Below, piece by piece: positions 1 to 6,816 of a stretch of DNA of 17,421 bases. The stretch covers positions 1 through 17,421 of the forward strand of contig WAKY01000132.1 in NCBI GenBank assembly GCA_015523135.1, read 5' to 3'. The position numbers were made by a program, and so were the translations under genes. The notes beneath the pieces were generated by a model that was given only the letters and a program-made list of their open reading frames with translations, was not told where the DNA came from and ran no database searches. Source of the stretch: Candidatus Aciduliprofundum sp. (GTDB lineage Archaea > Thermoplasmatota > Thermoplasmata > Thermoplasmatales > Aciduliprofundaceae). Each line of letters begins with the position of its first letter. Position 1 is the first letter of the stretch.

Positions 1-1
1 G

Positions 2-229
2 GAATATGGTCACAAATTAGTGGGTGTAAATAAAGATAAGAAAGATGCAGATTTCTACGGTGTGAGTTTTGCTCTCCAGATATTTCTTGATGACTCACTC
101 TCCCAGCATCTCAACCACACAATCATCTTCACAGTGACGGCATATTACGGCCATCCCTCGTTGCTGGGGTGGACGGATATGCACGAGTTGAAAACGCAGG
201 TAGTTTTGAAGATAGTTGCAGGAGAATAA
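2..229 (+). CDS. C-terminal fragment of an unknown protein (cut by window start)
   Basis: The reading frame is open from the first bases of the window to a TAA at 227-229. It continues upstream of the GTG at 20 (six more codons, EYGHKL), so the gene very likely starts outside the window and GTG 20 is not the true start. About 75 residues are visible. They contain alternating hydrophobic stretches such as HTIIFTVTAYYG and end in LKTQVVLKIVAGE, which suggests beta strands of a compact or secreted domain. There is one N-H-T sequon. I recognise no family. The following gene encodes a membrane-anchored, sequon-rich surface protein, so an extracytoplasmic role is possible, but that rests on context only. 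Confidence 0.6.
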   Translation, partial: EYGHKLVGVNKDKKDADFYGVSFALQIFLDDSLSQHLNHTIIFTVTAYYGHPSLLGWTDMHELKTQVVLKIVAGE

Positions 230-240
230 AAGGCAAGAAA

Positions 241-250
241 TGATATATAC
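241..250 (+). promoter_or_regulatory. Probable TATA box for the 548-residue surface protein gene
   Basis: TGATATATAC lies in the gap between two genes. A start site about 25 nt downstream would fall near 270, just before the AAGGAGG Shine-Dalgarno at 274-280 and the ATG at 288. That gives a short leader of roughly 15-20 nt. Assigned by position and AT content only. Confidence 0.5.
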
Positions 251-287
251 GATGAAATTCATATCTTTGTCCTAAGGAGGCATAGTA

Positions 288-1934
288 ATGCTCAAGAGAA
301 CCAAAATAATCTTGGCTGTGGTGCTTCCCATCGTGCTTGTTGTAGGCGGAGGTGAATTTTACTATGCAGCTTTTCATTCAGCACCAGAGAAGCCAGTGGT
401 TAAGTTGCCCACTAAGTATGTAAATGATCTCAGGTATTGGGATTATGGTGACGAGTATCGTCTTTATCACAATGGTACTCTTTTAGCGCAATACTGGGAA
501 AGAGAGTATCTAAAAACTCACCTGTGGAATATATCTGCGGGGAATATTACTCTAAGCATTTATCCTTTGTATATTATTGGCGATTCCGAGAGTGAGTCGG
601 TAGCATTAAATATAACCCTAAGGAGTAGAGGATATTTGGAAGGAGTAAAGTATGTTTTAGATGGAACGGAATCTGAAATAAAAAACCATGGGGATATTAT
701 GGTGCTACTTGTGGAATCTAAGAATGTATCGCAAGATCGGGTGTATTATAAAGATTGGAGATGGGCTATAGCGGAAATTTTTAAATTTCAAGATAGAAAT
801 ATCTCTTTTTGGACTCATGCTTATTTTAATTTGGATGAGTGTAAAGTAAATGGTACATTATCTTACAATTTTACAGCGTACATAGAAACAAAGGATAAGG
901 TATATGAGATGAAAATCGTATTCAATTTACCGAATGAGCACTATCCTTTTCTTCACTTGCAGGATCTTTATTATATGGGTAACTATAGTTTCTATATCCC
1001 TGAAGCAAAATACTTCTGCTATACGCCCTATGGGAAGAATAAGGTAGTTATAAGTAATCATATTGTGCCCGGTACAAAGTACTTTTTTGCTGAGAAAGAT
1101 GGAGTTTTAAGTGCAATTACTCGTTACTTGCCTGAACAGAAATATGTGAAAAAGGATTTTTATGTGAATAAACTGTTCTATTTTACACCCAAAGAGCTTA
1201 ATGCAACAATTCTAAATTCTACGCCACTCGCTAAGTACTGGGAGAAAGAGTACCTAAAGAGCCATGAATGGGGAATGAATGTGGGTGGAATATCAATAGA
1301 AGTATATCCCATATACTTTTTGGGACATAATGGCACCTTTTTGGGATATAATACCACTAAGGGACAGTTCATTCTTAATTCAATAGTTAATTCTACCAAG
1401 TATGTGGGAAATATAACATACACATTGAATGCTTTAAAAGCAATACCGCTAAATGGCGCGTACTTTGATACAGCTGTAGCTCCACAGGGAAATCCATTAA
1501 ATAACGGAGCACATTACAAAAGAGTTTATAGGAACTATATGGAAGATTGGCAGGAAGTTAAATATGCTTTCAATATTGAGAATTTCACATTCTCTTCTCA
1601 GCTTTACTTGAACATATCTTATTGGACCGCAAGCGAAATACCTTATAGTGTAACCATAACTGTGGAACAGAAAGATTACTACCATGATATTCTGGAGAAT
1701 GTTACCTATTACACATTGCAAATTCATTTTAATCTTGTTCGGGAACAATATCCATTTTTGAATCCAAATACCACAGGACACAATGTTACCTATTTCTGCT
1801 ACAACTCTTCCTGGGGTAAGGTGGTGATAAGCAACCACCTTGTTGCAGGCACCCAGTACTACTTTGTTGAGAAGAATGGTCTTTTGAGCAGAATATGGAG
1901 TCCATATCAGGTGAAATATGGAAGAGGAATATAG
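288..1934 (+). CDS. Membrane-anchored, sequon-rich surface protein with two tandem repeats (548 aa)
   Basis: The ATG follows a strong AAGGAGG (274-280). Residues 1-6 are basic (LKRTK) and residues 7-28 form one hydrophobic helix, so the protein is probably held in the membrane by an uncleaved N-terminal anchor with about 520 residues outside. I count about 20 N-X-S/T sequons, consistent with archaeal N-glycosylation. The exposed part is an internal duplication, residues about 64-280 and 312-540. Each unit opens with a YWE(R/K)EYLK(T/S)H block and a YP(L/I)Y(I/F)(I/L)G block. Each closes with a Y(F)CY..., KVVISNH, V(P/A)GT(K/Q)Y(F/Y)F, EK(D/N)G block. The protein is rich in Tyr and Asn. I do not recognise the family. 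The same-strand partial gene upstream and the short hydrophobic ORF downstream may be transcribed with it. Confidence 0.85.
   Translation: MLKRTKIILAVVLPIVLVVGGGEFYYAAFHSAPEKPVVKLPTKYVNDLRYWDYGDEYRLYHNGTLLAQYWEREYLKTHLWNISAGNITLSIYPLYIIGDSESESVALNITLRSRGYLEGVKYVLDGTESEIKNHGDIMVLLVESKNVSQDRVYYKDWRWAIAEIFKFQDRNISFWTHAYFNLDECKVNGTLSYNFTAYIETKDKVYEMKIVFNLPNEHYPFLHLQDLYYMGNYSFYIPEAKYFCYTPYGKNKVVISNHIVPGTKYFFAEKDGVLSAITRYLPEQKYVKKDFYVNKLFYFTPKELNATILNSTPLAKYWEKEYLKSHEWGMNVGGISIEVYPIYFLGHNGTFLGYNTTKGQFILNSIVNSTKYVGNITYTLNALKAIPLNGAYFDTAVAPQGNPLNNGAHYKRVYRNYMEDWQEVKYAFNIENFTFSSQLYLNISYWTASEIPYSVTITVEQKDYYHDILENVTYYTLQIHFNLVREQYPFLNPNTTGHNVTYFCYNSSWGKVVISNHLVAGTQYYFVEKNGLLSRIWSPYQVKYGRGI
477..1907 (+). 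repeat. Internal tandem duplication in the surface protein (units about 477-1127 and 1221-1907)
   Basis: Two units of about 215-230 codons each can be aligned at protein level. The matching landmarks are LLAQYWEREYLKTHLW against PLAKYWEKEYLKSHEW, and KVVISNHIVPGTKYFFAEK against KVVISNHLVAGTQYYFVEK. The ends are well conserved and the middles have diverged. This points to an old duplication of one extracytoplasmic domain rather than recent DNA-level repeats. Confidence 0.8.
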
Positions 1935-2001
1935 GGTGAGTAAGATGAAGAAGGTTGTAATAGCAACAATTTTAGTGCTGCTCGTGGGCACAATGTTTTA
2001 A
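1918..2001 (+). CDS. Possible 27-aa single-helix membrane peptide, or remnant of a signal-anchor gene
   Basis: An ATG at 1918 lies inside the end of the preceding gene and overlaps it by 17 nt. It opens a frame MEEEYRVSKMKKVVIATILVLLVGTMF ending in TAA at 1999-2001, so it could be translationally coupled. An internal ATG at 1945, after AGGGTGAG, would give 18 residues. The KMKK followed by a run of Val, Ile and Leu is typical of a signal peptide or membrane anchor. The stop arrives just where a mature domain would begin. It is therefore either a genuine small membrane peptide or the decayed 5' end of another secreted-protein gene. No homologue comes to mind. Confidence 0.3.
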   Translation: MEEEYRVSKMKKVVIATILVLLVGTMF

Positions 2002-2028
2002 GGATAGTTTATGGGTTAATTCTACGCA

Positions 2029-2040
2029 TTTTTTGCTTTT
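2029..2040 (+). terminator. Possible T-rich terminator after the surface-protein gene
   Basis: TTTTTTGCTTTT lies in the only intergenic space between the surface-protein unit and mre11, upstream of the mre11 TATA box. Archaeal RNA polymerase commonly ends at such T-runs. No hairpin is evident. Confidence 0.35.
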
Positions 2041-2058
2041 AATGCTCCGTGGATACTC

Positions 2059-2066
2059 TTAAATAT
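2059..2066 (+). promoter_or_regulatory. TATA box of the mre11-rad50 operon; fixes the mre11 start
   Basis: TTAAATAT is centred about 25 nt before the ATG at 2088. Transcription would therefore begin at or next to that ATG, giving a leaderless or nearly leaderless mRNA. The upstream in-frame GTG at 2049 would lie before the promoter. Confidence 0.55.
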
Positions 2067-2087
2067 CTCAAATCTTTCTTTGAGGCG

Positions 2088-3353
2088 ATGAAATTTGCAC
2101 ATATTGCCGATGCGCATCTTGGCGCTTTTAGCAAGAATCCAAAGTTGAAAGAATTGAACTTGAAGGCATTTGAAATTGCAGTGCATAAGAGTATAGAGGA
2201 GCAGGTAGATTTCATAATCATCGCTGGAGATTTGTTTCACAATCCCATACCTGATATGGAAATTGTTAGAAGAGCAGTTGAGATTTTAAAAAATGCGGTT
2301 GATAGGGGAATAAGAATATATGTAATTTACGGCTCCCATGACTTCTCAGCTGGCTCCACGGCACTATTGGATGTTTTGAGCTCCACAGGCCTTTTCAAAA
2401 AAGTTGTGAATTATGAAGTTTATGATGGGAAATTGAGAATTTTACCTGTTAAAGATGCAACAGGAGTAAGCATTCTTGGCATTTCCGGCTTAAGTTCTGC
2501 TCAGGAAGTTGAGTACTTTGAGCACATTGATAGAGATTATCTGGAGAGAATTGAACATCCTAAAATCTTTGTTTTTCATACAACCATAAGCGAGCTCAAA
2601 CCATCATATATCCCGGATAGATACGCACTTCCCAAATCCCTATTACCTCAGGACTTTGATTACTATGCTGGTGGCCATTTGCATGAGAGAATAGAGAGCG
2701 ATTTGAATGGGAAGCCATTGATATATCCCGGAGCTTTATTCGGTGCCACCTACAACGATTTAGATATTTTGAAAGAGAGGGGCTTTTACATAGTTGAAGA
2801 TTTCAAGCCCAGATTTGTGCCAGTGGAAGTGTGCAAATTCTACAAAAGAGTAATAAAAGCAGATGGATATAGTGCAGAAGAGTTGAATAAAGAGCTTTTA
2901 GAATTATCCAAGGAAGATCATAGCGGGCAAGTTGTGATTTTAAAAGTTAAAGGAGAGCTTCGTTCTGGAAAAGTTGGAGATATAGATTTTCATTCAATCA
3001 GGGAGAATATAAGGGAAACAGCAATTGATGTTCTTCTAAACACTTACTCTCTTACAACCAAAGAAAGAGAGAGGATAAATGTTGTGGCAGAGAGCAAGGA
3101 AGAGATAGAAGAAGGGGTGTTTAAAAAGATTTCAAAATATGGAATTGATGTGACAAGGAGAACATTTAGCATTCTTAAAGAGAAACAGCCCGAGGGAATG
3201 CGTAAAGATGATTTTTCAAGAGAATTATTGAACAAGTTACTAGAAGTTATTGATAAAGCGAAAGTTGAGAACGAAGGGGAAAAGAAGAAAGAAGAAGTGG
3301 ATAAAAAAAGAAAGAGTGGAGTTCCGACACTTTTTGACTTTGGGGTGAGATGA
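2088..3353 (+). CDS. mre11: Mre11 double-strand-break repair nuclease (421 aa)
   Basis: This is the phosphodiesterase subunit that, with Rad50, processes DNA double-strand ends. The calcineurin-like motifs are in order: D8-A-H10, GDLFH (47-51), YGSHD (81-85), H164 in FVFHTT, and GGHLH (195-199). The usual motif is GNH; here it is GSH. I chose ATG 2088, not GTG 2049, because the protein then opens MKFAHIADAHLG as archaeal Mre11 does, and a TATA box sits 25 nt upstream. After the nuclease and capping regions comes a Rad50-binding C-terminal region and a charged Lys/Glu linker. The last 12 residues, SGVPTLFDFGVR, resemble a PCNA-interacting peptide. The stop overlaps the rad50 start by 4 nt, so the two subunits are co-translated. 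No herA or nurA lies beside them, unlike in many thermophilic archaea. Confidence 0.96.
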   Translation: MKFAHIADAHLGAFSKNPKLKELNLKAFEIAVHKSIEEQVDFIIIAGDLFHNPIPDMEIVRRAVEILKNAVDRGIRIYVIYGSHDFSAGSTALLDVLSSTGLFKKVVNYEVYDGKLRILPVKDATGVSILGISGLSSAQEVEYFEHIDRDYLERIEHPKIFVFHTTISELKPSYIPDRYALPKSLLPQDFDYYAGGHLHERIESDLNGKPLIYPGALFGATYNDLDILKERGFYIVEDFKPRFVPVEVCKFYKRVIKADGYSAEELNKELLELSKEDHSGQVVILKVKGELRSGKVGDIDFHSIRENIRETAIDVLLNTYSLTTKERERINVVAESKEEIEEGVFKKISKYGIDVTRRTFSILKEKQPEGMRKDDFSRELLNKLLEVIDKAKVENEGEKKKEEVDKKRKSGVPTLFDFGVR

Positions 3354-5761
3354 TGATAATACGCAAAATTCATCTTCATAACATAAGGAGCTATGAAGAT
3401 CAGGAGATAGAGCTAGAAAATGGTATAACTCTGTTTGAGGGAGATATAGGAAGTGGAAAGACTACAATTTTAATGTCCATTGATTTTGCTTTATTTGGCA
3501 ACTCTACTCCTGATTTTTACAGCAGTCTTCTGCGCAAAGGCACAAATAAAGGGTTTGTAAAGATAGTTTTTGAGCATGATGGAAAAGAGTATAAAATAAG
3601 AAGAGTTTTGGAAGCGAAGGGCAAGGGCATAAGCAACACAGAATCGGAGGTTGAGACACCAGAGGGTATAGTGAAGTTAACTGCAAGTGATGTTAGAAAC
3701 TATGTTTTGAATTTAATGGGCATTGAAGTGGGTTCAAGCAAGAGAAAATCCTTGCCTGTGGTGAAGTATGCAATCTACACTCCTCAAGAGATGATGAAGG
3801 TAATTTTAGAGGGTACTGGAAAGAAAGAGGAAGAACGCCTTGACGTAATCCGTAGAATCTTCAGGCTTGATGAGTACAAAGTTGCTATAGAAAATATTGG
3901 ACTTGTTTATAAGGATTTAAGTTCAGAGTATAAAACTGTTAAGAGCAAGGAGGAAGAGATCGGAAGAATAAAAAATGAACTCGAAGAAAAAGAAGGGGAA
4001 ATAAAGGAAATTGAAGAGGAGATAAAGAACCTTAATGAGAGAATATCCCAATACGAAAGGGATTATGAAAAGAAGAGTAAAGAATGGAAAGAAATTGTGA
4101 AATTAAGGGAAAATTATGAGAACCTTCGCAGAGAAATTGAAACTCTAAAAACTAAAATTTTGGGATTTAAAGAGAATTTGAATAGAGCGAATAAAGAACT
4201 TGAAGATATAGAGAGCACAAAAGAAAAGATGAAAAATATGGAGGAGGGAGCCTTAAGGTATGAGAGTATTGAAAAAATTAGAGAAGAATTGCAGAGACAA
4301 TTCAACGATATAGTGGATAGGGAGATAAAATTCAAAAAGGTTCAAGAGCGCATAAAAGTTTTGAAGGAAAAAGTGAAACGGGCAGAAGAGTTAAAAGAAG
4401 AATTGGAAAAATTATACTCAAAGATAGACGAGTTGAAAAGTAAAATTGAAAAAATTGAAGAGCTTGAAAATAATAAGAAAGAGTTAGAGGATAGAAGAAG
4501 TGAGATAAGGGGTGTGATTACTTCTATAAACTCAAGTATAGAAGAGCTTACCAAAGAGCTTGAGGATTACAAATCTATGGGTGCAGTTTGCCCAAAGTGC
4601 AAGAGACCCCTTACGGAGGAGCATAAAAAGAAATTGATTGACGAGACAATGACCAAGATTGAGGAGAAAAAAGAAGAACTTAAAGAGGCTAATATTTCTG
4701 AGGCAAAGATAAAGAAAGAAATACGCGAAATTGAGAAAAAGATAAGAGAACTTCAAGAGAACTCCAAAGAACTATCCGCAACTCAGGAGAGAATAAAATA
4801 TATTGAAGATTTAATAAAAGAGGGTAAAGAAGCAGAAGAGAAAATAAAAATTGAAGAGAGAAATGCACCTAGCTTTGATGAAGAAGAGAAGATAAAGGTG
4901 AGCAAAGAGTTAGAGAAGGTTAATTTGGAAGTTGAGAAATTGAGAAATATTTGGAAAGAGTATAACGCTTTAAAAAGAAGCGTAGAGAGAGAAAATAAGA
5001 TAATGGAGGATATGAAATTTTATCAATCCCAAATTGAAAAAATGGAGAAAGAGCTAGATGAAAAGAGCAAAGAGCTCAACTCTTTAAATTACAGCCATGA
5101 AATATTTAATAAGCTCAGTGAAGAGTACAGGGAAATCGAGGGAAAACTAAGGGCTGTAAAGAGAGCAAAGGAAGAGAAGGAAAATAGGATTGAAAGTTTA
5201 AAAAATGAAATGGATAAGAAGAGAAAATTGATTGAAAAGCTCAAAGAAGAGATTAAAATATCTAAAAAGCGTGGCGAGTTTGGAGAATGGCTTAAGGAGA
5301 AATTAGAGCCAGCTCTTGAGGATATAGAAAGATTGAGATTACTTGCAATAAATGAGGAGTTTAGGCAGTTATTTGAAGATTGGTTTCATGAGATTATGGG
5401 GGAGAGCGAGTATGAAGCTACAATAGATGAAGATTTTAGGCCTATTGTGAGATACCAGAAATTTGACATGCCTATATACTCTCTAAGTGGTGGTGAAAGA
5501 ACATCAATAGCGCTTGCTTATAGGTTAGCTTTAAACACCATGGTTAAGAGAAGTTTGTACTTGGATTCTCATATCCTTATACTTGACGAGCCAACCGATG
5601 GCTTTAGCAAAGATCAACTTTATAAGCTAAAGGATGTGTTTGATAAGATGGATACAGATCAGATAATAATAGTGAGCCATGAGAAAGAGCTGATGAATCT
5701 TGCAGACATAGTGTACCATGTGGAAAAGATAAACGGAACATCAAGAATAAAGAGAATTTGA
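3350..5761 (+). CDS. rad50: Rad50 SMC-like ATPase of double-strand-break repair (803 aa)
   Basis: Rad50 is the ABC/SMC-type ATPase partner of Mre11 that tethers and gates DNA ends. Walker A GDIGSGKTT is at residues 31-39. The zinc hook CPKC is at 414-417, in the middle of a long coiled coil (about 190-680) rich in Lys and Glu. The ABC signature LSGGE begins at 712, Walker B LILDEP ends at 748, and the H-loop SH is at 776-777. All key residues are intact and the length is normal to slightly short for archaeal Rad50. The ATG sits inside ATGA, overlapping the mre11 stop, with GGGGTGAG just upstream. A second in-frame ATG follows at once (MM), so the exact start is uncertain by one codon. The strongly purine-rich coding strand reflects the coiled coil, not a repeat element. 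Confidence 0.97.
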   Translation: MMIIRKIHLHNIRSYEDQEIELENGITLFEGDIGSGKTTILMSIDFALFGNSTPDFYSSLLRKGTNKGFVKIVFEHDGKEYKIRRVLEAKGKGISNTESEVETPEGIVKLTASDVRNYVLNLMGIEVGSSKRKSLPVVKYAIYTPQEMMKVILEGTGKKEEERLDVIRRIFRLDEYKVAIENIGLVYKDLSSEYKTVKSKEEEIGRIKNELEEKEGEIKEIEEEIKNLNERISQYERDYEKKSKEWKEIVKLRENYENLRREIETLKTKILGFKENLNRANKELEDIESTKEKMKNMEEGALRYESIEKIREELQRQFNDIVDREIKFKKVQERIKVLKEKVKRAEELKEELEKLYSKIDELKSKIEKIEELENNKKELEDRRSEIRGVITSINSSIEELTKELEDYKSMGAVCPKCKRPLTEEHKKKLIDETMTKIEEKKEELKEANISEAKIKKEIREIEKKIRELQENSKELSATQERIKYIEDLIKEGKEAEEKIKIEERNAPSFDEEEKIKVSKELEKVNLEVEKLRNIWKEYNALKRSVERENKIMEDMKFYQSQIEKMEKELDEKSKELNSLNYSHEIFNKLSEEYREIEGKLRAVKRAKEEKENRIESLKNEMDKKRKLIEKLKEEIKISKKRGEFGEWLKEKLEPALEDIERLRLLAINEEFRQLFEDWFHEIMGESEYEATIDEDFRPIVRYQKFDMPIYSLSGGERTSIALAYRLALNTMVKRSLYLDSHILILDEPTDGFSKDQLYKLKDVFDKMDTDQIIIVSHEKELMNLADIVYHVEKINGTSRIKRI

Positions 5762-5768
5762 GGATTAT

Positions 5769-5777
5769 TTTATATAC
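5769..5777 (+). promoter_or_regulatory. TATA box for the four-gene membrane/TPR/PUA operon
   Basis: TTTATATAC is centred about 26 nt before the ATG at 5799, which predicts a leaderless transcript. A five-T run at 5780-5784 may also help end rad50 transcription. Confidence 0.55.
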
Positions 5778-5798
5778 AATTTTTCCTTAATCTATGCC

Positions 5799-6482
5799 AT
5801 GATGGATAATTGGAAGAAATATGGAAAACCACTGATAGCTTTTGTTATTTCCGTTGCAGTGGTATTCGGCTCCATGAACGTTTGGATTCTCACAATAGCA
5901 TCTCCAATATTTGTTTTACTAGTTTTTAAGGTTCTAGGTGTGTGGAAGAGCAAGGAAAGGGGTATATATGGTTCTGTTGCCATCATTCTCGGTGTAATGC
6001 TTTTCTTTTTAGCATTTTCATACCATGTTGGGAACGTACCTCAAGGAAATTTTGAGAGAAATGATATTAAAGTGATTATAGAGCCTTACTCTACTAGTAA
6101 TATGAATGCTAAATTCAATATAACTGCGACTTATCAAAAAGTTACAAATTCTTCTATGAACTACGAAATTACCGATATCTCCTCTAATTTGGTTGTTGAT
6201 AAAGGATATGTTAATGGGACTATAGAAAATAATAAAACATTCTACCACTTTCAGTTAAATTTACCTAAGGGTATATATAATATAACACTTAGTGTTAATA
6301 ACAGTAGCATTTACATATCAGCAATAAAAGAAGAGCCTATAGAGCTATTCAAAAGGTATGTCGTTGGCCCAGGAGCATTTCTCTCTCTTCTTCTTGCATC
6401 TCTTTATGCACTTTTGGTTATGGGTATTCACATAATGCGTAAGGGATACAAGATGGGGTTAAGGTATGAAAAGAAGAAATGA
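5799..6482 (+). CDS. Membrane protein with an exposed sequon-rich domain (227 aa), unknown function
   Basis: Hydrophobic segments lie at about residues 11-25, 27-48, 56-75 and 189-213, giving about four membrane helices. Between the third and fourth is a domain of about 110 residues (76-187). It has six N-X-S/T sequons and alternating polar and hydrophobic residues, which suggests an exposed beta-rich domain, plausibly outside the cell. The C-terminus is short and basic (KKK), consistent with a cytoplasmic tail. The start is ATG 5799 (a second ATG follows directly), supported by a TATA box at leaderless distance. The gene overlaps the VanZ-like gene by 17 nt and so is co-transcribed with it. 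I do not recognise a family. Confidence 0.8.
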   Translation: MMDNWKKYGKPLIAFVISVAVVFGSMNVWILTIASPIFVLLVFKVLGVWKSKERGIYGSVAIILGVMLFFLAFSYHVGNVPQGNFERNDIKVIIEPYSTSNMNAKFNITATYQKVTNSSMNYEITDISSNLVVDKGYVNGTIENNKTFYHFQLNLPKGIYNITLSVNNSSIYISAIKEEPIELFKRYVVGPGAFLSLLLASLYALLVMGIHIMRKGYKMGLRYEKKK

Positions 6483-6816
6483 ATATTTAATAATCTTAAT
6501 TCTTTATTCAGCATTCATATTTGCCCTATCGGCCACTCCGGGAAAGGACATTCCTAGCGCTGTTACTCCTTACTCGTCTTTATTTCATTTTGTTTTGTAT
6601 TTTGGTTATACTGTATCTGCCTATCTCTTCTTTAAGAATTATTATCATACTCTTATCTTTGTTGCCCTCTACGCTGCTACTGATGAGTTTCATCAGTACT
6701 TTGTGCCCGGTAGACACTGTGATCCTATGGACTGGGCTGTTGATTTTCTTGCAACCTTGACTGCATTAGCAATAATATTCCTTCTAAAGAAAAGATTATT
6801 AAATGAAAAGCATTAA
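6466..6816 (+). CDS. VanZ-like membrane protein (116 aa)
   Basis: The pattern fits the VanZ-like family (PF04892). There is an N-terminal helix ending near SATPGKD and a helix containing SSLFHFVLYFGY (His41). Next come DEFHQ at 73-77, the PGR at 81-83 and D87..D93 (DPMDWAVDFLA), and then a final helix with a basic end. These acidic and His residues around the loop are the family's hallmark. The biochemical role of most members is unknown; the name comes from a teicoplanin-resistance gene, and resistance should not be assumed here. The start lies inside the previous gene (17 nt overlap) and the end overlaps the TPR gene by 14 nt, so translation is probably coupled. Confidence 0.85.
   Translation: MKRRNEYLIILILYSAFIFALSATPGKDIPSAVTPYSSLFHFVLYFGYTVSAYLFFKNYYHTLIFVALYAATDEFHQYFVPGRHCDPMDWAVDFLATLTALAIIFLLKKRLLNEKH

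Noticed and set aside
1497..1991. Minus-strand frame of 164 residues with a hydrophobic start
   Set aside because: It lies opposite the second repeat of the surface protein. The repeat pattern and sequons show the plus strand is coding; the hydrophobic start mirrors the antisense of the short hydrophobic ORF.
2049..2087. Upstream GTG start adding 13 residues to Mre11
   Set aside because: It lies before the likely TATA box (2059-2066), and Mre11 proteins begin at the MKFAHIAD segment encoded from 2088.
3900..5350. Purine-rich, repeat-like stretch
   Set aside because: Lys/Glu codons of the Rad50 coiled coil explain it; there is no periodic DNA repeat or spacer structure.
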